Notes under the pieces: model-generated
What the model was told of the DNA's origin: nothing
The model's database searches: none
Seen by the model: the letters and a program-made list of their open reading frames with translations, nothing else
Program-made: the position numbers and the translations under genes
Shown: positions 8,464 to 16,782 of the stretch, in pieces
Layout of the letters: every line of letters starts with the position of its first letter
Numbering within the stretch: the stretch's first letter is position 1
Source: Aureisphaera sp963669405
GTDB taxonomy: Bacteria > Bacteroidota > Bacteroidia > Flavobacteriales > Flavobacteriaceae
Direction of reading: 5' to 3'
Assembly (NCBI GenBank): GCA_963669405.2
Contig: CAXXHF010000002.1
Span: 1,798,001 to 1,862,000, forward strand
DNA length: 64,000 bases

Positions 8464-9855
8464 ATGTACGTAGAACAAATTTATACAGGTTGTTTAGCAC
8501 AAGGTGCCTATTATATTGAAAGTAATGGAGAAGTAGCCATTATTGACCCTTTACGAGAAGTAAAACCTTATCTTGAAAAAGCAGCCAACAATAATGCTTC
8601 TATAAAATATATTTTTGAAACTCATTTCCATGCAGATTTTGTAAGCGGCCACCTAACTCTTTCCAAAGAAACCGGAGCTCCAATTATATATGGTCCCACA
8701 GCTAATCCTTCATTTGATGCACTCATTGCAGAAGACGGACAAGTCTTTCAACTAGGAGATATTACCATTACCGTATTGCATACTCCTGGGCACACTATGG
8801 AAAGTACTACCTATTTACTAAAAAACAAAGACGGAAAGGACTATGCTATTTTTACGGGGGATACTTTGTTTTTGGGAGATGTTGGCCGACCAGATCTTGC
8901 TCAAAAGGCTGCAGACATGACTCAGGAAGAACTAGCTGGTATTTTATATGAAAGCCTACGTGAAAAAATTATGCCTTTAGGGGATGATGTTATTGTATAT
9001 CCCGCACATGGTGCTGGATCTGCATGTGGAAAAAACATGATGAAGGAAACCGTAGACAGCCTAGGCAACCAAAAAAAGATGAATTACGCGTTGCGCGCAG
9101 ATATGACTAAAGAGGAATTTATTCAAGAAGTTACTGATGGTTTATTACCACCTCCTTCGTACTTCCCTCTAAATGTAAAAATGAACAAAGAAGGATATGA
9201 TCATATCGATATCGTAATTAAGAGAGGTACTAGAGCACTTTCACCTGAGGAATTTGAAGCAATCGCCAATGATACTGGAGCCATTGTATTAGATGTGCGG
9301 CACCAAAATGAATTTGTAAAAGGCCATGTTCCTAGGTCTATTTTTATAGGATTGGATGGTGGTTTTGCACCGTGGGTAGGGGCTTTGATTGCCGATGTGG
9401 AGCAACCCATCTTATTAGTAACTCCAGACGGAAGGGAAGAAGAGACTGTTACTAGATTATCTCGTGTAGGTTTTGATAAAACTTTGGGATATCTGGATGG
9501 AGGATACAATGCTTGGCAAAATGCTCAAAAAGAGACTGATTCTTTGGCTTCAATTTCTGCCAGTGAGTTTGAAACGATTCTTCAAACTCATGGGAGCACT
9601 CCCGTATTTGATGTTCGTAAAGAAAATGAATATGGAGTCAATCATATAGTGAACGCCAAGCTCACCCCATTGGATTTTCTAAATGACCACCTTTCAGAAT
9701 TTCCAAAAGAAGACACCTTTTATGTGCATTGTGCCGGTGGTTATCGTAGTGTGATTGCAGCATCGATCCTAAAAAGCCGAGGCATCCATAATTTGGTAGA
9801 TGTGGCAGGAGGATTTAAGGATATCAAAGAAACAGCAATTCCATTGACAGCCTAG
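8464..9855 (+). CDS. Metallo-beta-lactamase fold/rhodanese fusion, persulfide dioxygenase-like
   Basis: A 463-residue cytoplasmic protein. Residues 1-250 form an ETHE1-like metallo-beta-lactamase domain with THFHADF (His54, His56, Asp58), HTPGHTMES, FTGDTLFLGDVGRPDL and YPAHGAGS. ETHE1-type enzymes use one iron to oxidise low-molecular-weight persulfides to sulfite. Two rhodanese domains follow. The first (about 262-360) has the fold motifs (LDVRHQNEF, LDGGYNAW) but VTPDGREE where the active cysteine loop should be. The second (about 370-460) has an intact loop, CAGGYRS, with Cys423. The fusion suggests coupled persulfide oxidation and sulfane-sulfur transfer. The substrate thiol is unknown. 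It is followed at 4 bases by a small unknown gene. Confidence 0.9.
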   Translation: MYVEQIYTGCLAQGAYYIESNGEVAIIDPLREVKPYLEKAANNNASIKYIFETHFHADFVSGHLTLSKETGAPIIYGPTANPSFDALIAEDGQVFQLGDITITVLHTPGHTMESTTYLLKNKDGKDYAIFTGDTLFLGDVGRPDLAQKAADMTQEELAGILYESLREKIMPLGDDVIVYPAHGAGSACGKNMMKETVDSLGNQKKMNYALRADMTKEEFIQEVTDGLLPPPSYFPLNVKMNKEGYDHIDIVIKRGTRALSPEEFEAIANDTGAIVLDVRHQNEFVKGHVPRSIFIGLDGGFAPWVGALIADVEQPILLVTPDGREEETVTRLSRVGFDKTLGYLDGGYNAWQNAQKETDSLASISASEFETILQTHGSTPVFDVRKENEYGVNHIVNAKLTPLDFLNDHLSEFPKEDTFYVHCAGGYRSVIAASILKSRGIHNLVDVAGGFKDIKETAIPLTA

Positions 9856-9859
9856 CAAG

Positions 9860-10282
9860 ATGGGAAGGCGATATCCAGAAATTATTGCACTGCAAAACTT
9901 TGTGGATAAATGCCCAATAATCTCAAAACGGCTTAGTGACAGTATACATGTAGACTTAATTCCTGTTTCCTTTCAAATAGCTGATCAAAGTATCTTGATT
10001 CATATTCAGGATGAATACAATGATTTGGATTGTAAAAACCCCTTATTAGATATTGTGCTTTGCCTTCGGGAATTAGAATTAATCAATGATTCCAACAATT
10101 TTGAAAATTGGTGTCAACAACAAGGGCTCAAAGGAAACAAGGAAGTTGAAGATTATTTTCACCACATTACCAAAAAACTACCAATAGTTAAAGGCTATTT
10201 CCTAAATGGAAGCCTAAATTCATTCATTTCTGATATGGATTTTCAGCTGAATGCCGGAGCGGCTCAAGAACTACGAAGATAA
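9860..10282 (+). CDS. Small protein of unknown function behind the persulfide dioxygenase
   Basis: 140 residues starting 4 bases after the dioxygenase stop, so almost certainly cotranscribed and perhaps translationally coupled. No signal peptide or membrane segment is visible. The protein is acidic in the middle (HIQDEYNDLDCKNPLLDIVL) and has three cysteines without a CxxC pattern. I do not recognise the family. The context points to sulfur metabolism or its regulation, but that is inference only. It converges on the EnvC-like gene with one base between the two ends. Confidence 0.75.
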   Translation: MGRRYPEIIALQNFVDKCPIISKRLSDSIHVDLIPVSFQIADQSILIHIQDEYNDLDCKNPLLDIVLCLRELELINDSNNFENWCQQQGLKGNKEVEDYFHHITKKLPIVKGYFLNGSLNSFISDMDFQLNAGAAQELRR

Positions 10283-10283
10283 A

Positions 10284-11513
10284 TTACATTCTATATACCC
10301 AATCAGCAGGGTTCATCTTTTTAGTATTCAAATACACAAAGAATTTTAGAATGGCTCTTCCTGTTGACGGATGGGTAAAGACGGTTCCTATACGATCCTT
10401 TGCATTCACCTTATCACCCTTTTTTACACTCACAGACGCCAAATTATTATAAATGGTAATATAGTTCCCATGACGAATGTAAACAGCCTTATTTGCACCC
10501 TTAAGCTGTTGTACCTGCATTACTTCTCCTTTAAATACAGCTCGTGCAGTTGCATTGGACTCAGTAATGATTTCTACTCCATTAAAGGTTTGTTTTACAT
10601 TTGGAAACTGCGGATGCTGTCTTGTTCCGTAGGCGTTAAGAATTCTTCCTTTTTCCACCGGCCAAATTAACTTTCCTTTATTGCTCTTAAAATCAGCTGC
10701 AAGTGCTTTTGCTTCAGGAGTAAGAGCAAAAGCTGTAGAAGATTTCTTGGTCGTTGTATTTCCTGAAGACTTGTTGGAAGCTGCAATGGCCTCGCGGATC
10801 AAGCGGTCAATCTCTCGGTTAATACGGTCTGCTTCTTTCTGTTTATTACGAATCTGCTTGGCAAACTTGCCCTCGTCTTTTTTAAGTGATGCCACTAAGG
10901 CCTCTTGATTTTTCTTTTCCTCATCTAACTTTTTCTTGGCACTTCTATTTTCTACCAATAGGTTTTCCTTATCCTTTTTTTGCTGAATAAGATTAGTGTT
11001 AAGCTCTTTGAGTTCGGCTGTCTTAATCTTTATATTTTCACCCTGTTTCTTCCGATGACGGGTATATTGCTTCATATATTGAGCTCGCTTATACGCTTGC
11101 AGAAAATTTTCTGAAGACAATAGAAACATGAGTCTGCTCTGTTGGGATTTACTTTTATAGGATTTACTAATCATAGAAGCATAATCCTCCTTCAACGTGG
11201 TCAATTCTGTTCTAAGTTGATCTATGGTTGATAAATTGTCATTTATTTCCCTAGTCAACAAATTGGCTTGCTGATTGGTTACCCGTATCAAATTTTCACG
11301 AGCAGAAATACGCTGATCCAAATCTTCTACCTCAGCCAAAATGGTTTTCTTCTCACCTCGGGTTTTGAATAACAACGTATTAATTTTCTCTATTTCCTTA
11401 AGCAATAACTGACGCTTTTCTTCCAGTTGTTTTTGTTTTTTTGACTGCGCTGAGACAGGTACTACTATAAAAAAACAAAGGAATAGTAATATGTGAAAAA
11501 CTCTTTTTTTCAT
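10284..11513 (-). CDS. EnvC-like murein hydrolase activator (degenerate LytM/M23 domain)
   Basis: 409 residues. A signal peptide (about 1-22, ending VPVSAQ) is followed by a long charged coiled coil (about 23-260) and a C-terminal LytM/M23 fold (about 280-409). The metal ligands of active M23 peptidases are missing. The usual HxxxD position reads FNGVEI, and the HLHFEL position reads AILKFFVY. This is the pattern of EnvC-type proteins, which do not cut peptidoglycan but activate amidases at the septum. The start overlaps the DUF4292 stop by 4 bases (ATGA), so translation is coupled. It is the last gene of an operon that begins with the lipoprotein at 15747. Confidence 0.9.
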   Translation of the reverse strand: MKKRVFHILLFLCFFIVVPVSAQSKKQKQLEEKRQLLLKEIEKINTLLFKTRGEKKTILAEVEDLDQRISARENLIRVTNQQANLLTREINDNLSTIDQLRTELTTLKEDYASMISKSYKSKSQQSRLMFLLSSENFLQAYKRAQYMKQYTRHRKKQGENIKIKTAELKELNTNLIQQKKDKENLLVENRSAKKKLDEEKKNQEALVASLKKDEGKFAKQIRNKQKEADRINREIDRLIREAIAASNKSSGNTTTKKSSTAFALTPEAKALAADFKSNKGKLIWPVEKGRILNAYGTRQHPQFPNVKQTFNGVEIITESNATARAVFKGEVMQVQQLKGANKAVYIRHGNYITIYNNLASVSVKKGDKVNAKDRIGTVFTHPSTGRAILKFFVYLNTKKMNPADWVYRM

Positions 11514-12295
11514 TTAGTAAGCTCAATTTCTTGGTATCCTTCTGGAATACTAAACGGAAATTTTATCGAAACATTGAGATCTATTTTTTTAAATTCCACA
11601 TCGATGGTAGTTTCACTAGTTCCTTCTAAAGCACGAATTCCTATTTGTGAAGGATATTGCCCTCCCTCCAATTTTTGATAATCTCCGTATGAAAGAAACA
11701 GTTGGCGCCCATCTTGAGACTGTGTGAGCTTGCTGGACCGTACTTTGAAATTCTCAGGACGGAGCAATAGTGAATGAACAAAATTATGCGGTTGTCTTTT
11801 GGGCTCTAATTGGTAACTGTCTTCCGCAACTACAGACTGATATATACCCTTATCCAGTTCAAAAATTGATTGCCCCAATAAAATAGCTTGGGTTTTTTCA
11901 AAATCTAAGGAGGTTCCCAGCCATTCGCTTAGTAAAGCAAAGTCCCCATCAAAATAGGTGTTGCCTAATGTTTCATAATAACTTACTCTATCACGTGTAA
12001 TAAGAGCTTTTGCTAGAGTAATACCTAAAATGGATGCTTTTACCCAGATCTTTTCATCTTTTTCCATTCGGAGACTTACCGTAATACTCTGACTTTGTTT
12101 TTCGTCTTTGTATGCTACTTTTACCCGTGAAGCCAAGGTTTTAAAATTAGGAATTGCCGCTTGGTGTGCAGTAATAATACCTTTTAAGGCCAATCCAGTA
12201 TCTGGTTTAGCAGAGCCAACAAACGTCTTGGTTCCCTTACAGGAAACAAGTATGGAAAAGAGCATAGCTATGTATATAAATCTTTTCATGTCCAT
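11510..12295 (-). CDS. DUF4292 family lipoprotein
   Basis: 261 residues with a lipoprotein signal ending in the lipobox LVSC (Cys19). The body is rich in beta strands and resembles LolB/LolA-like outer-membrane lipid-binding folds (for example the VKASILGITLAKALITRD segment), as proposed for DUF4292. The start is either the ATG at 12295, which overlaps the TPR stop by one base, or the ATG at 12289. Its stop overlaps the EnvC start. DUF4292 next to an EnvC gene is a conserved Flavobacteria pairing. A role in lipoprotein or lipid handling at the outer membrane is plausible but unproven. Confidence 0.85.
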   Translation of the reverse strand: MDMKRFIYIAMLFSILVSCKGTKTFVGSAKPDTGLALKGIITAHQAAIPNFKTLASRVKVAYKDEKQSQSITVSLRMEKDEKIWVKASILGITLAKALITRDRVSYYETLGNTYFDGDFALLSEWLGTSLDFEKTQAILLGQSIFELDKGIYQSVVAEDSYQLEPKRQPHNFVHSLLLRPENFKVRSSKLTQSQDGRQLFLSYGDYQKLEGGQYPSQIGIRALEGTSETTIDVEFKKIDLNVSIKFPFSIPEGYQEIELTK

Positions 12296-13665
12296 TAGTT
12301 GGGAAGGTCTATTTGAGCAGCTTTCTTTTTGTAGTCAGCTGCTTTTTTATCATTGCCATTTTTAGTGTATGCAATGTGTAATTGTTCGTAAAAATCCTTT
12401 TCCATTTTGGGATTATCTAATAGGAAATCCACCCCAGTTTCTAAACTTTCTATCGCTGCTTCAGACAAATTAAGTCTATTATTGGCCACTCCATTAACAA
12501 GATACAATAAGGGTTGTGCTGGAAAGGTTGCCAAAGCATTCTCACTTAAATTTAAGGCTTCTTGATACTTCTCGATATCGATTTGAAGTAACAATGTATT
12601 TTTTATTAGGCTGAAGTTATCTTCATCTAAAACAGCCCCTCTTTCATAAAATCTAAGCGCTGTTTCCTTTTCCCCTTTTGCCATGTAATATCCTCCCAAC
12701 TGTTCATATACCTGTCCATTTGCTTCAGAAGAAAACTGATCCACAACTCCATCTAAATCGGATTCGTATTGTGGATTTTCACTAACGAAATTCAAAAAGT
12801 CACTCAATACTTTATACTTGTTATCCTGGTCTATTTTAGAAGATCCAAAAACAATGTTCATGGATTTCATGGCTTCTACAGTATTTCCTTCATCCAAATA
12901 GAATTTGTAAAGCGCCAAATGAGCCAATTGTGAATTTGGTTGGTTTTTCAGTAATTCTTTAGCCGTTTCAAAGGCTTTTTGTGTTTCTCCTTGCTCACTA
13001 TAAAGAAAAATAAGGTTCAGGTAGTCTTGTTCTTTTTTTGGATTCTTATCTATCTTATTTTCCAGATTTTTGATTGCTCCATCACTATTTCCTGTTACCT
13101 TATAGATCTGACGACGAAGGGCATTACGATAGGTTGTTTCTCCCCAAGACTCATCCAACTCATCCAACAACGTCAAAGCAGCATCATACTGCTTGGTTCT
13201 ATGATATAAATTGGCAAGGTCTTCTTTATAATCTTCGTCCTTAAGAATCAGTTTTTTTACCAAAGGAATGGCATTTGTATAGTCCCGTTTCAGGTAATAC
13301 AAATCATAAAGTGCTTCCATAACATCAAGCCGTTCTCCTTGAGATTCCAGTACTTTGTTAAAGTTCTCTTCAGCATCGTCAAAGCGTTTCAGGTGTTTTT
13401 GGTTCTTTCCCATTTCAAAATACACCACAGATTTACTTTCCTCATTGTTTTTTGCCGCTCTCTCTGCTTTCTTTAAGGCAACCAAAGCCAGCTCATAATT
13501 TTCAATTGCCTTCTGCTTTAGTGCTTCAAAAAAGTTTTCCTGAAAAGCATCCGTCACATTTCCCAGATCGTCTGTAGGCTCTACAATATCTGTTTCTTGG
13601 GCAATTATGGGGTTAGAAAACGCCATGCCTAATACTAAAAGAAAATATGTAAGCTTTAATTTCAA
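12295..13665 (-). CDS. Periplasmic tetratricopeptide-repeat protein
   Basis: 456 residues with a signal peptide (LVLGMAFSNPIIAQ) and then many TPR helices to the end, for example YFEMGKNQKHLKRFDDAEENF and YMAKGEKETALRFYERGAVL. TPR arrays act as protein-binding scaffolds, and the partner is unknown. The best start is a TTG at 13665, because it is the one that gives a full signal peptide; no in-frame ATG does so. It shares one base with the downstream DUF4292 start. A 77-base gap separates it from the nucleotidyltransferase gene upstream. Confidence 0.85.
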   Translation of the reverse strand: MKLKLTYFLLVLGMAFSNPIIAQETDIVEPTDDLGNVTDAFQENFFEALKQKAIENYELALVALKKAERAAKNNEESKSVVYFEMGKNQKHLKRFDDAEENFNKVLESQGERLDVMEALYDLYYLKRDYTNAIPLVKKLILKDEDYKEDLANLYHRTKQYDAALTLLDELDESWGETTYRNALRRQIYKVTGNSDGAIKNLENKIDKNPKKEQDYLNLIFLYSEQGETQKAFETAKELLKNQPNSQLAHLALYKFYLDEGNTVEAMKSMNIVFGSSKIDQDNKYKVLSDFLNFVSENPQYESDLDGVVDQFSSEANGQVYEQLGGYYMAKGEKETALRFYERGAVLDEDNFSLIKNTLLLQIDIEKYQEALNLSENALATFPAQPLLYLVNGVANNRLNLSEAAIESLETGVDFLLDNPKMEKDFYEQLHIAYTKNGNDKKAADYKKKAAQIDLPN

Positions 13666-13742
13666 TTTATTATTAACTTTTAAAAAACGTTCCCTTATTT
13701 ATAGCGTCCAAGAGTATTGGAAAGTGCCTAAGGAGCGTTTAA

Positions 13743-14759
13743 TTATTTTAATTGGGAGTAATCCCCAATACTTACATTGGTAAAAGCTCCATTAAAATGG
13801 GCATGATTACCAATCATCGCATTGTCTAAAGTAGCATTTTTAATTACTGACTGTGACTGTATTATACTATTTTTAACGGTACTGTCTTCAATTATTGTGC
13901 CCTTTCCAATAGATACATGGGGGCCAACAGTACAATTTTTTAGAATTACCCCTTCCGAAATAAAACATGGGGCAATTATAGTAGCATTTTCATTTTGAAT
14001 TTCACTGGAAATCAAAGGTGTATTACTTGCTGCTAAAAAACCTAACATTTTGGCATTTGTCTCTACTGTAACTTCTTTGTTTCCACAGTCCATCCACTCA
14101 TCTACTGTACCTGTTTTAAAAACCTTTCCAGCTGTCATCATTCTTTTAATGCCGTCGTTTATTTGATATTCTCCTCCGTGAATTATATCATTATCCAACA
14201 CATACTGAAGCTCTTCTTTAAGCACCCCTACATCTTTAAAATAGTAAATACCTATAACTGCTTGATCACTTACAAATTCGGTAGGTTTTTCAACCAACTC
14301 AATAATTTCATCTTTTTCATTCAAATTCACTACACCATAGGCTTCAGGATTTTCTACTTTTTTTGTCCAAATAACACTATCAGCTTCTTGATCTAGATCG
14401 AATTTGGCTCGAATCAACGTATCTGCATACGCAATCACTGCTGGCCCATTTAAAGATGGTTCTGCGCACATAATGGCATGTCCTGTCCCTTTGGGGTCTA
14501 ACTGTCTATAGATACTAGGCTTTGCTCCTAAATTTTTTGCTAATTCCTCCAAACTTTCTACCACATCGTCTCCAAACCATGCTGGGTCCCCTAAGATAAA
14601 AGCAATTTCTTCGATAGGCTGGTTTAGTACTTCAGCAATATCACTCACCAATCGATGTACAATGGGCTTACCGGCAACAGGGATTAAGGGTTTAGGGATG
14701 GTTAAAGTATGTGGTCGTAAGCGACTGCCTCGACCCGCCATAGGGACTATTATTTTCAT
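13743..14759 (-). CDS. Sugar-phosphate nucleotidyltransferase with left-handed beta-helix tail
   Basis: 338 residues. The N-terminal nucleotidyltransferase domain starts MKIIVPMAGRGSRLRPHT, the GxGxRL motif that binds the nucleoside triphosphate. It continues with PKPLIPVAGKPI, DPKGTGHAIMCAEP and VEKPTEF. The last 90 or so residues are hexapeptide repeats of a left-handed beta-helix (ATIIAPCFISEGVILKNCTV), so the layout resembles GlmU or mannose-1-phosphate guanylyltransferases. The exact sugar and nucleotide cannot be told. It lies between dut and the TPR gene in an envelope operon, away from the main polysaccharide locus. Confidence 0.87.
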   Translation of the reverse strand: MKIIVPMAGRGSRLRPHTLTIPKPLIPVAGKPIVHRLVSDIAEVLNQPIEEIAFILGDPAWFGDDVVESLEELAKNLGAKPSIYRQLDPKGTGHAIMCAEPSLNGPAVIAYADTLIRAKFDLDQEADSVIWTKKVENPEAYGVVNLNEKDEIIELVEKPTEFVSDQAVIGIYYFKDVGVLKEELQYVLDNDIIHGGEYQINDGIKRMMTAGKVFKTGTVDEWMDCGNKEVTVETNAKMLGFLAASNTPLISSEIQNENATIIAPCFISEGVILKNCTVGPHVSIGKGTIIEDSTVKNSIIQSQSVIKNATLDNAMIGNHAHFNGAFTNVSIGDYSQLK

Positions 14760-14793
14760 AGTTTAATTAGGGTATTACGATTTGGTGTATTCT

Positions 14794-15228
14794 TTATTTT
14801 GTGCCTGTGCTTCCAAAACCTCCGGCACCTCGTTCTGTAGTAGAAAGTGATTCTACTATTTGCCAATTGGCTCTTTCGTGTTTTGCAATTACTAATTGCG
14901 CAACACGCTCTCCATCCTCAATGACAAAATCTTCATGAGACAAATTCACAAGGATTACTCCAATTTCTCCGCGATAATCGGCATCTATAGTTCCAGGGGC
15001 ATTTAGCACTGTAATTCCTTTTTTTGCTGCCAAACCACTACGAGGGCGTACTTGTGCTTCGTACCCTACAGGAAGTTCTATAAACAGCCCAGTTTTAACT
15101 ATGGTACGTTCTAAAGGTTTCAACGTTATTGAGGCTTCTATATGTGCTCGTAGATCCATCCCAGCAGAAGCTTCTGTTTCATAATGCGGTGCAGGATGAT
15201 GGGATTTGTTGATGAGTTTTATCGTCAT
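14794..15228 (-). CDS. dut: dUTP diphosphatase
   Basis: Trimeric all-beta dUTPase that hydrolyses dUTP to dUMP and pyrophosphate. All five motifs can be read: AGMDLRAH, RPRSGLAAKKG, NAPGTIDADYRGEIGVI, the short GERVAQLVI, and the C-terminal arm RGAGGFGSTG. Its 144 residues are standard. It starts 4 bases after the upstream lipoprotein stop, in the same operon. Secure. Confidence 0.97.
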   Translation of the reverse strand: MTIKLINKSHHPAPHYETEASAGMDLRAHIEASITLKPLERTIVKTGLFIELPVGYEAQVRPRSGLAAKKGITVLNAPGTIDADYRGEIGVILVNLSHEDFVIEDGERVAQLVIAKHERANWQIVESLSTTERGAGGFGSTGTK

Positions 15229-15231
15229 AAA

Positions 15232-15747
15232 TCAATCAATTCCATTAGGATTGGTACTTGGATACGCAATCAAGGGTTTTTCTTCTATATCTGAAATTTT
15301 AAAATATTTTTCCTCGCCTTTGTGAAAATAACTCAGTACTGCTTCATTCTCTTTTAAATCGAATGGAAAATCACCCATAGGTGTATTTTGAGCTTCTTTT
15401 TTTGGGTCGGAGTCCATGATAACATCACGATTTGTTTTCGACTTAAAATAAGCCACAAATCGATCTGGATCATTGGGAGTATTTACTGCTTTCGCTACTT
15501 TATTTTTGAAATAGACATTCCGTATTTCCAGTTCTTCTGAAATATCCATAACGGTAAGATAAACATTCACTCCAGAACCTCCTTGTTCTACTCCAGCTAC
15601 CCATTTTTGAAAATAGCTGCTTTTTATTTTAAAAGGGGGTTGTTGCTCTAAGGAATACATAGAGTCTTTTCCTCCCGCACAATTGGAAAAACTAATTAAA
15701 CAGATAGCAAACCCCAAGAATGCAGTTATTTGTTTTATATACTTCAT
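15232..15747 (-). CDS. Small lipoprotein of unknown function
   Basis: 171 residues with a lipoprotein signal (CLISFSNC, Cys23). The mature part is predicted mostly beta, with repeated charged strands (VYLTVMDISEELEIRNVYF). No recognised motif is present. It appears to be the first gene of the dut-envC operon, because the ATP synthase terminator lies just upstream. Its homologues seem limited to Flavobacteriia as far as I can judge. Function unknown. Confidence 0.75.
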   Translation of the reverse strand: MKYIKQITAFLGFAICLISFSNCAGGKDSMYSLEQQPPFKIKSSYFQKWVAGVEQGGSGVNVYLTVMDISEELEIRNVYFKNKVAKAVNTPNDPDRFVAYFKSKTNRDVIMDSDPKKEAQNTPMGDFPFDLKENEAVLSYFHKGEEKYFKISDIEEKPLIAYPSTNPNGID

Positions 15748-15774
15748 AGTAAAGGTCTTTCAAAAGCCTTGCCA

Positions 15775-15782
15775 TAAAGGTA
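15775..15782 (-). promoter_or_regulatory. Possible -7 box for the lipoprotein-dut operon
   Basis: On the minus strand the sequence TACCTTTA matches TAnnTTTG at seven of eight bases and lies 27 bases before the ATG at 15747. It touches the ATP synthase terminator. The mismatch makes this tentative. Confidence 0.35.
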
Positions 15783-15783
15783 C

Positions 15784-15814
15784 AAAAAAGCCCCCCTAAT
15801 AAGGAAGGCTTCTT
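15784..15814 (-). terminator. Rho-independent terminator of the ATP synthase operon
   Basis: In the minus-strand RNA, AAGCC pairs with GGCTT around a core with G-T pairs. The stem is followed immediately by a run of six T. It lies about 37 bases after the atpG stop. Confidence 0.75.
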
Positions 15815-15850
15815 TAAACTTAAATATATTCTTCTTATGACAACAATGTT

Positions 15851-16723
15851 TTATCCTGCCAAAGCTTCTGCTCCACCTACAATTTCCAAAATCTCTCCTG
15901 TAATAGCAGCTTGACGGGCCTTGTTGTACTCCAAGGTTAAGTTGTCTTTTAACTCACCTGCATTATCGGTTGCTTTATGCATAGCCGTCATACGGGCACC
16001 GTGCTCACTAGCAACACTATCTCTAAGTGCTTTGAACAATTGTGTCTTTAAACTCTTAGGGATTAACTCTTCAACTATCTTTTCTTTGGAAGGTTCAAAG
16101 ATAAAGTCTGTATTGGATGAAGTTTCTTTCACTTCTTCTTTTTGAGCTGGTACAATAGGTAAAAACTGTTCGTGCATCACCACCTGTGTAGCTGCGTTCT
16201 TAAATTTATTGTAAACCAATACAATTTTGTCATACGTTCCTTCAGCAAAAAGGTCCATCAATTTTTGGGCAATTTCGGCAGTAGCATCAAACGTAAGATC
16301 ATCAAAAATCCCATTGTTGTTTTCTACTACTGTATTCGTTTTACTTAAAATATCATTTCCCTTTTTACCCAAGGTTACAAAATCAACCTGTTTCCCAGCG
16401 TAAGTATCCTGAATAGCTCGTTTGGATTCCTTAACAATATTACTGTTAAAAGCTCCTGCCAATCCACGATTGGAAGTAATGGCAACTACCAATACTTTTT
16501 TTACTTCTCGTTGATCTGCAAATTTACTTCCGCTATCTCCATCTAAAGTAGCACTTAAGTTCTGTAGCAAAGCCGTTAGGGTATTGGCATATGGTCGCAT
16601 GGCAGTAATAGCGTCCTGTGCCTTTTTTAATTTTGCTGCAGATACCATTTTCATGGCACTGGTAATTTGCATGGTAGAACCTACGGATGAGATTCGGTTA
16701 CGTATTTCTTTTAAGTTTGCCAT
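15851..16723 (-). CDS. atpG: ATP synthase F1 subunit gamma
   Basis: Central rotor shaft of F1. The N-terminal helix is typical (MANLKEIRNRISSVGSTMQI, then TSAMKMVSAAKLKKAQ), and the C-terminal helix ends in the conserved segment around ARQAAITGEILEIVGGAEAL. An in-frame ATG at 16762 would add 13 residues. The ATG at 16723 gives the universal MANLKEI start and the usual length of 290 residues, so it is preferred. It is the last gene of the operon and is followed by a terminator. Confidence 0.96.
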   Translation of the reverse strand: MANLKEIRNRISSVGSTMQITSAMKMVSAAKLKKAQDAITAMRPYANTLTALLQNLSATLDGDSGSKFADQREVKKVLVVAITSNRGLAGAFNSNIVKESKRAIQDTYAGKQVDFVTLGKKGNDILSKTNTVVENNNGIFDDLTFDATAEIAQKLMDLFAEGTYDKIVLVYNKFKNAATQVVMHEQFLPIVPAQKEEVKETSSNTDFIFEPSKEKIVEELIPKSLKTQLFKALRDSVASEHGARMTAMHKATDNAGELKDNLTLEYNKARQAAITGEILEIVGGAEALAG

Positions 16724-16782
16724 ACTCTTATGAGTTTTAGCTAAAACATTCCCCAGCCCCATTAGGGACTGAGGATTGTATA

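Noticed and set aside
10371..10908. Open frames on the plus strand across the EnvC-like gene
   Set aside because: They are shadows of a well-supported coiled-coil protein and show no protein-like features.
16724..16762. 13-residue N-terminal extension of atpG from an upstream ATG
   Set aside because: The universal MANLKEI start begins at 16723 and gives the standard length.
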